Of a stretch of DNA of 17,016 nucleotides, positions 14,486 to 17,016 are shown in pieces. Where the stretch lies: positions 1 to 17,016 of the forward strand of contig SUUF01000022.1 of assembly GCA_015062635.1 (NCBI GenBank), written 5' to 3'. Both the position numbers and the translations under genes were made by a program. The stretch is from Coriobacteriaceae bacterium (GTDB taxonomy: Bacteria > Actinomycetota > Coriobacteriia > Coriobacteriales > Eggerthellaceae). Position 1 is the stretch's first letter. Each line of letters opens with the position of its first letter. The notes under the pieces were generated by a model. The model saw only the letters and a list, made by a program, of their open reading frames with translations, searched no databases and was not told where the DNA came from.

Positions 14486-15481
14486 ATGCCGCACGCTAAC
14501 GGATTGCCCACCGTCGTGGCCCTGGCCACCGGCGGGACCATCGCCGGCCAGGGAAGCGCGGGGAAAGCCACGAACTACCGGCCCGGGCAAATTGACGTGA
14601 ACACATTGCTGCAGCTGGCAGCGCCCGATTTCGACCTTGCCAACCTGCGCGGCGAGCAGGTGTGCAACGTGAATTCCGACGACATCACGAGCGAGCATTG
14701 GACCGAGCTCGCCCGGGCCATCAACCGCCTGGCCGCCGACCCCGACATCGACGGCTTCGTCGTGACCCACGGCACCGACACGCTCGAGGAAACCGCGTAT
14801 TTCCTGAACCTCACGGTGAAGACCGACAAGCCGGTCATCATCACCGGCGCGATGCGCCCCGCCACCGCCACGAGCGCCGATGGCCCGATGAACCTGCGGC
14901 AGTCCATCGCGCTGGCCGGCAACCCGCTTGCACGTGGCAAGGGCGTGCTCGTCGTGTTTTCCGACGGCATCTTCGGCGGGCGCGACGTTCGCAAGATCTC
15001 GACCATCCAAACCGACGCCTTCAGCGCGAACGACTTCGGCTGCATGGGCTATATGGTCGACGGCGTGCCGCACATCTTCAACGCGCCGGTAAAGCCGCAC
15101 ACGCTGGCCACGGAATTCGACGTCGAGGGCCTGAGCACGCTGCCGTCGGTGGCGGTAGCCTACTTCGCGGTGGACGCCGACCCCGCCGTGCTGCGCTTCC
15201 ACGTCGACCGCGGCGCGCGCGGCCTGGTCATCGCGGGCGCGGGCGCGGGCTGCTACAGCACGCCGTGGAACAACGCGATCGTCGAGCTGGAGGAAACCGG
15301 CATCCCCGTGGTGCGCGCAAGCCGCATCGGCGCCGGCCTCATCACGCACGACGATTTCTACCGTGGAAACCTCATCGACGGCAGCGACCTGCCCCCGCAG
15401 AAGGCGGCGGTGCTGCTGCGCCTCGCCCTCACCCGCACGAGCAGCCGCACCGAAATCCAGCGCATGTTCGACACGTACTAG
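14486..15481 (+). CDS. L-asparaginase (type II-like sequence, no signal peptide)
   Basis: The 331-residue enzyme hydrolyses L-asparagine to aspartate and ammonia. Both catalytic signatures are present: ATGGTIAG with nucleophile Thr18, and FVVTHGTDTLEETA with Thr97 and Asp98. The substrate-pocket NVNSDD (Ser64) and GRDVRKISTIQT, holding the catalytic lysine, complete the active site. TDTLEETA and GAMRPATATSADGP resemble the secreted type II group, yet the N-terminus (MPHANGLPTVVALATGG) carries no signal sequence, so a cytoplasmic location is expected. aaggag lies 5 nt before the ATG. The length is typical of the family. The GH30 gene follows after 82 nt with no visible terminator, so the two may share a transcript. 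Confidence 0.93.
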   Translation: MPHANGLPTVVALATGGTIAGQGSAGKATNYRPGQIDVNTLLQLAAPDFDLANLRGEQVCNVNSDDITSEHWTELARAINRLAADPDIDGFVVTHGTDTLEETAYFLNLTVKTDKPVIITGAMRPATATSADGPMNLRQSIALAGNPLARGKGVLVVFSDGIFGGRDVRKISTIQTDAFSANDFGCMGYMVDGVPHIFNAPVKPHTLATEFDVEGLSTLPSVAVAYFAVDADPAVLRFHVDRGARGLVIAGAGAGCYSTPWNNAIVELEETGIPVVRASRIGAGLITHDDFYRGNLIDGSDLPPQKAAVLLRLALTRTSSRTEIQRMFDTY

Positions 15482-15563
15482 ACTGGCGAAATCCTGATGG
15501 CGAACAGGCAAACAGCGTGCCTACCAGGCCGGACAGCTGCAGCAAGGATGAAATGAGGCCATC

Positions 15564-16925
15564 ATGGCGAAACGGACGATAATCAAGCGGTTCCTCACGG
15601 ACCAATCGGGCGTTGGCGTAGAATCGCAGGTCGAAGCGCAACGCAGCCGGCGCGAACCCGAGATGGGGCTCGTGAAAGCGTATCCCGACGTACGCTTCCA
15701 GCGCATCGTCGGGTTCGGCGCCGCGCTCACCGAGGCGTCGGGATACGTGTTCGCCCAAATGCCCGATGACAAGAAGATCCGCTTCGCGGAATTATGCTTC
15801 GGGGAACAGGGAAACCGTTACTCATTGGCACGGCTTTCCATCCAGAGCTGCGATTTCTCGCTGGGGCCCCGTGCCTACCTGAAGCGCAAGCCCAAGCCGG
15901 GCATGGGGCTTGCGGGCTTCAGCATCGACGAAGACAACCGGTACGTCATCCCGCTGGCAAAGGTCGCTCAGGCGGCAAACCCAAGCCTTGCGTTCCTGGC
16001 ATCGCCGTGGAGCCCGCCCGCCTGGGCGAAGACGAACCGCAGCATGAAACGTGGCGGGCGCCTGAAGCGCGAGCACTACGGCACCTGGGCGCAAATGATC
16101 GCCAAAGCCCTTTCAGAATACGAGCGTGCGGGCATCCACATCGGGCGCATCACGATGCAAAACGAACCGCAAGCGGTGCAGACGTGGGAATCGTGCCTGT
16201 TCGATGCCGATGAAGAGCGGGCGTTCCTCCAGCATCTGAAGCCCGCATTGCGCGCAGCGGGACTCGGGCATGTGAAGGTCCTGGCCTGGGATCACAACAA
16301 GGAACGGCTGCTCGACCGGGCCTGCGCCTTCATGGCGGACCCCGCAAGCGCCCGGGATCTTGATGGCATGGCGTTTCACTGGTATTCGGGCGATCATTTC
16401 GAAGCCGTGCGGGCGACGCGGGAACTCATCGGGCCAAACCGCGAACTCATCTTCACGGAAGGCTGCGATAGCTTTTCCGCTGGCGACCCGTCACGCGAAT
16501 TGCCGCACGCCGAGCACTATGCGCATGAGGTGATCGGCGATCTCGAGGCCGGCGCAAATGGCATCATCGATTGGAATATCCTGCTCGACCACCACGGCGG
16601 ACCGAACCATGTGGGCAATTACTGCGATGCCCCGCTGATGTACGACACCTCTCGCGGCACGCTGCAGGTGCGGCTTCCCTTCCATTACCTGGGGCATTTC
16701 AGCCGCCATATCGCGCCGGGTGCGCAGCGCATCCTGAACACGGCGCATACGACCGCCCTGGAGACCACGGCATTTCGCAACGCGGACGGAAGCTGCGCGC
16801 TCGTGGCGCTGAACCGCACCGACCGCCTCATCCGCTTCACCCTGACCGCCGGCAGCGGCGCACTTGCGAAAAGCGTCGCTCCACTCGACGCCCCGCCCCA
16901 TTCCATCCAAACCATCGTGTGGTAG
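15564..16925 (+). CDS. Glycoside hydrolase family 30 protein (glucosylceramidase-like)
   Basis: This 453-residue protein has no signal peptide. It has the GH30 layout: GFGAALTEASGYVFAQM near residue 50, SPWSPPAWAKTN near 150, acid/base Glu201 in MQNEPQAVQTWESC, nucleophile Glu299 in IFTEGCDSF, and the barrel end GIIDWNILLDHHGGPNH. A C-terminal beta domain (TTAFRNADGSCALVALNRTDR) follows. The closest relatives by motif are glucosylceramidase-type beta-glucosidases; other GH30 members act on beta-1,6-glucan or xylose, so the substrate is unsure. The start at 15564 has gagg 5 nt upstream. A hairpin and repeat follow the stop by 45 nt. Confidence 0.92.
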   Translation: MAKRTIIKRFLTDQSGVGVESQVEAQRSRREPEMGLVKAYPDVRFQRIVGFGAALTEASGYVFAQMPDDKKIRFAELCFGEQGNRYSLARLSIQSCDFSLGPRAYLKRKPKPGMGLAGFSIDEDNRYVIPLAKVAQAANPSLAFLASPWSPPAWAKTNRSMKRGGRLKREHYGTWAQMIAKALSEYERAGIHIGRITMQNEPQAVQTWESCLFDADEERAFLQHLKPALRAAGLGHVKVLAWDHNKERLLDRACAFMADPASARDLDGMAFHWYSGDHFEAVRATRELIGPNRELIFTEGCDSFSAGDPSRELPHAEHYAHEVIGDLEAGANGIIDWNILLDHHGGPNHVGNYCDAPLMYDTSRGTLQVRLPFHYLGHFSRHIAPGAQRILNTAHTTALETTAFRNADGSCALVALNRTDRLIRFTLTAGSGALAKSVAPLDAPPHSIQTIVW

Positions 16926-16970
16926 GCACCAAGGCGAACCCTTTCGGGAGAAGCCCGGCCAAGCGTCGCA

Positions 16971-17016
16971 CCCCCGTGTCGTGACGGGGGAGGTTTCTCG
17001 ATCCGCTCGAAATGAC
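16971..17016. repeat. Hairpin and dispersed-repeat-like sequence at the window end
   Basis: cccccgt (16971-16977) pairs with acggggg (16984-16990), followed by aggtttctc. This could end the GH30 transcript. The reverse complement starts gtcatttcgagcggatcgag, then aaacctccccc. This resembles dispersed palindromic repeats of the gtcatttcgag type known from many bacterial genomes. The element runs off the window edge, so its full extent is unknown. Confidence 0.5.

Noticed and set aside
1..17016. tRNA, rRNA, riboswitch, toxin-antitoxin or phage-defence genes
   Set aside because: I looked for their characteristic motifs and gene layouts and saw none; a covariance-model or HMM scan would be needed to exclude small RNAs.

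Overview
The window is GC-rich, dense, ordinary-looking actinobacterial chromosome. GC-biased codon use, short intergenic gaps and the gene mix (OatA-like acyltransferase, YgiQ radical SAM protein, YfbK-type VWA protein, cytoplasmic GH2 and GH30 enzymes, type II-like asparaginase) fit the class Coriobacteriia, probably a gut Eggerthellaceae member. That placement is an inference from style, not from a marker gene. No rRNA, tRNA, CRISPR array, transposase, phage gene or replication origin was seen.

Layout. 1-75 is the 3' tail of a plus-strand gene. 175-2316 (minus) is a membrane acyltransferase with a C-terminal SGNH domain, and 2477-3115 (minus) is a DUF3267 membrane zincin. 3433-4308 (plus) is a secreted NlpC/P60-like hydrolase. 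4438-5193 and 5235-7094 (plus) are an alpha/beta hydrolase and a YgiQ radical SAM protein, probably co-transcribed. 7231-7443 (plus) is a small helical protein, convergent with a hypothetical protein at 7552-8331 (minus) that has an Ala/Glu-rich repeat tail. 8533-9015 and 9005-10945 (plus) are an overlapping pair: an ECF sigma factor and a single-pass membrane protein with an outward VWA/YfbK domain. 11232-13094 (plus) is a GH2 glycosidase, convergent with a lipoprotein at 13448-14290 (minus) that has a helical stalk and a Tyr-Asp-Gln repeat tail. 14486-15481 and 15564-16925 (plus) are an L-asparaginase and a GH30 glycosidase.

The gaps hold more structure than usual. A family of elements built on a 21-bp core (ggggacatacatgtggc) with inverted ends occurs three times (81-166, 2409-2468, 3173-3297), with about two, one and three core units. 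Two copies start exactly 8 nt beyond the stop codon of a minus-strand gene. A second family, a 33-bp hairpin repeated four times at an exact 49-bp period, lies just after the VWA gene. A 21-bp tandem repeat overlaps the GH2 stop codon. A perfect 17-18 bp hairpin lies between the convergent GH2 and lipoprotein genes. The window ends in a sequence whose reverse complement begins gtcatttcgag, like dispersed repeats seen in many bacteria.

Functionally, several genes concern the envelope: peptidoglycan or glycan O-acetylation, cell-wall hydrolysis, a membrane protease, a surface lipoprotein, and a sigma factor next to a membrane sensor-like VWA protein. The last pair is the best candidate for an under-described signalling unit. 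The rest is metabolic: two intracellular glycosidases and asparagine breakdown.
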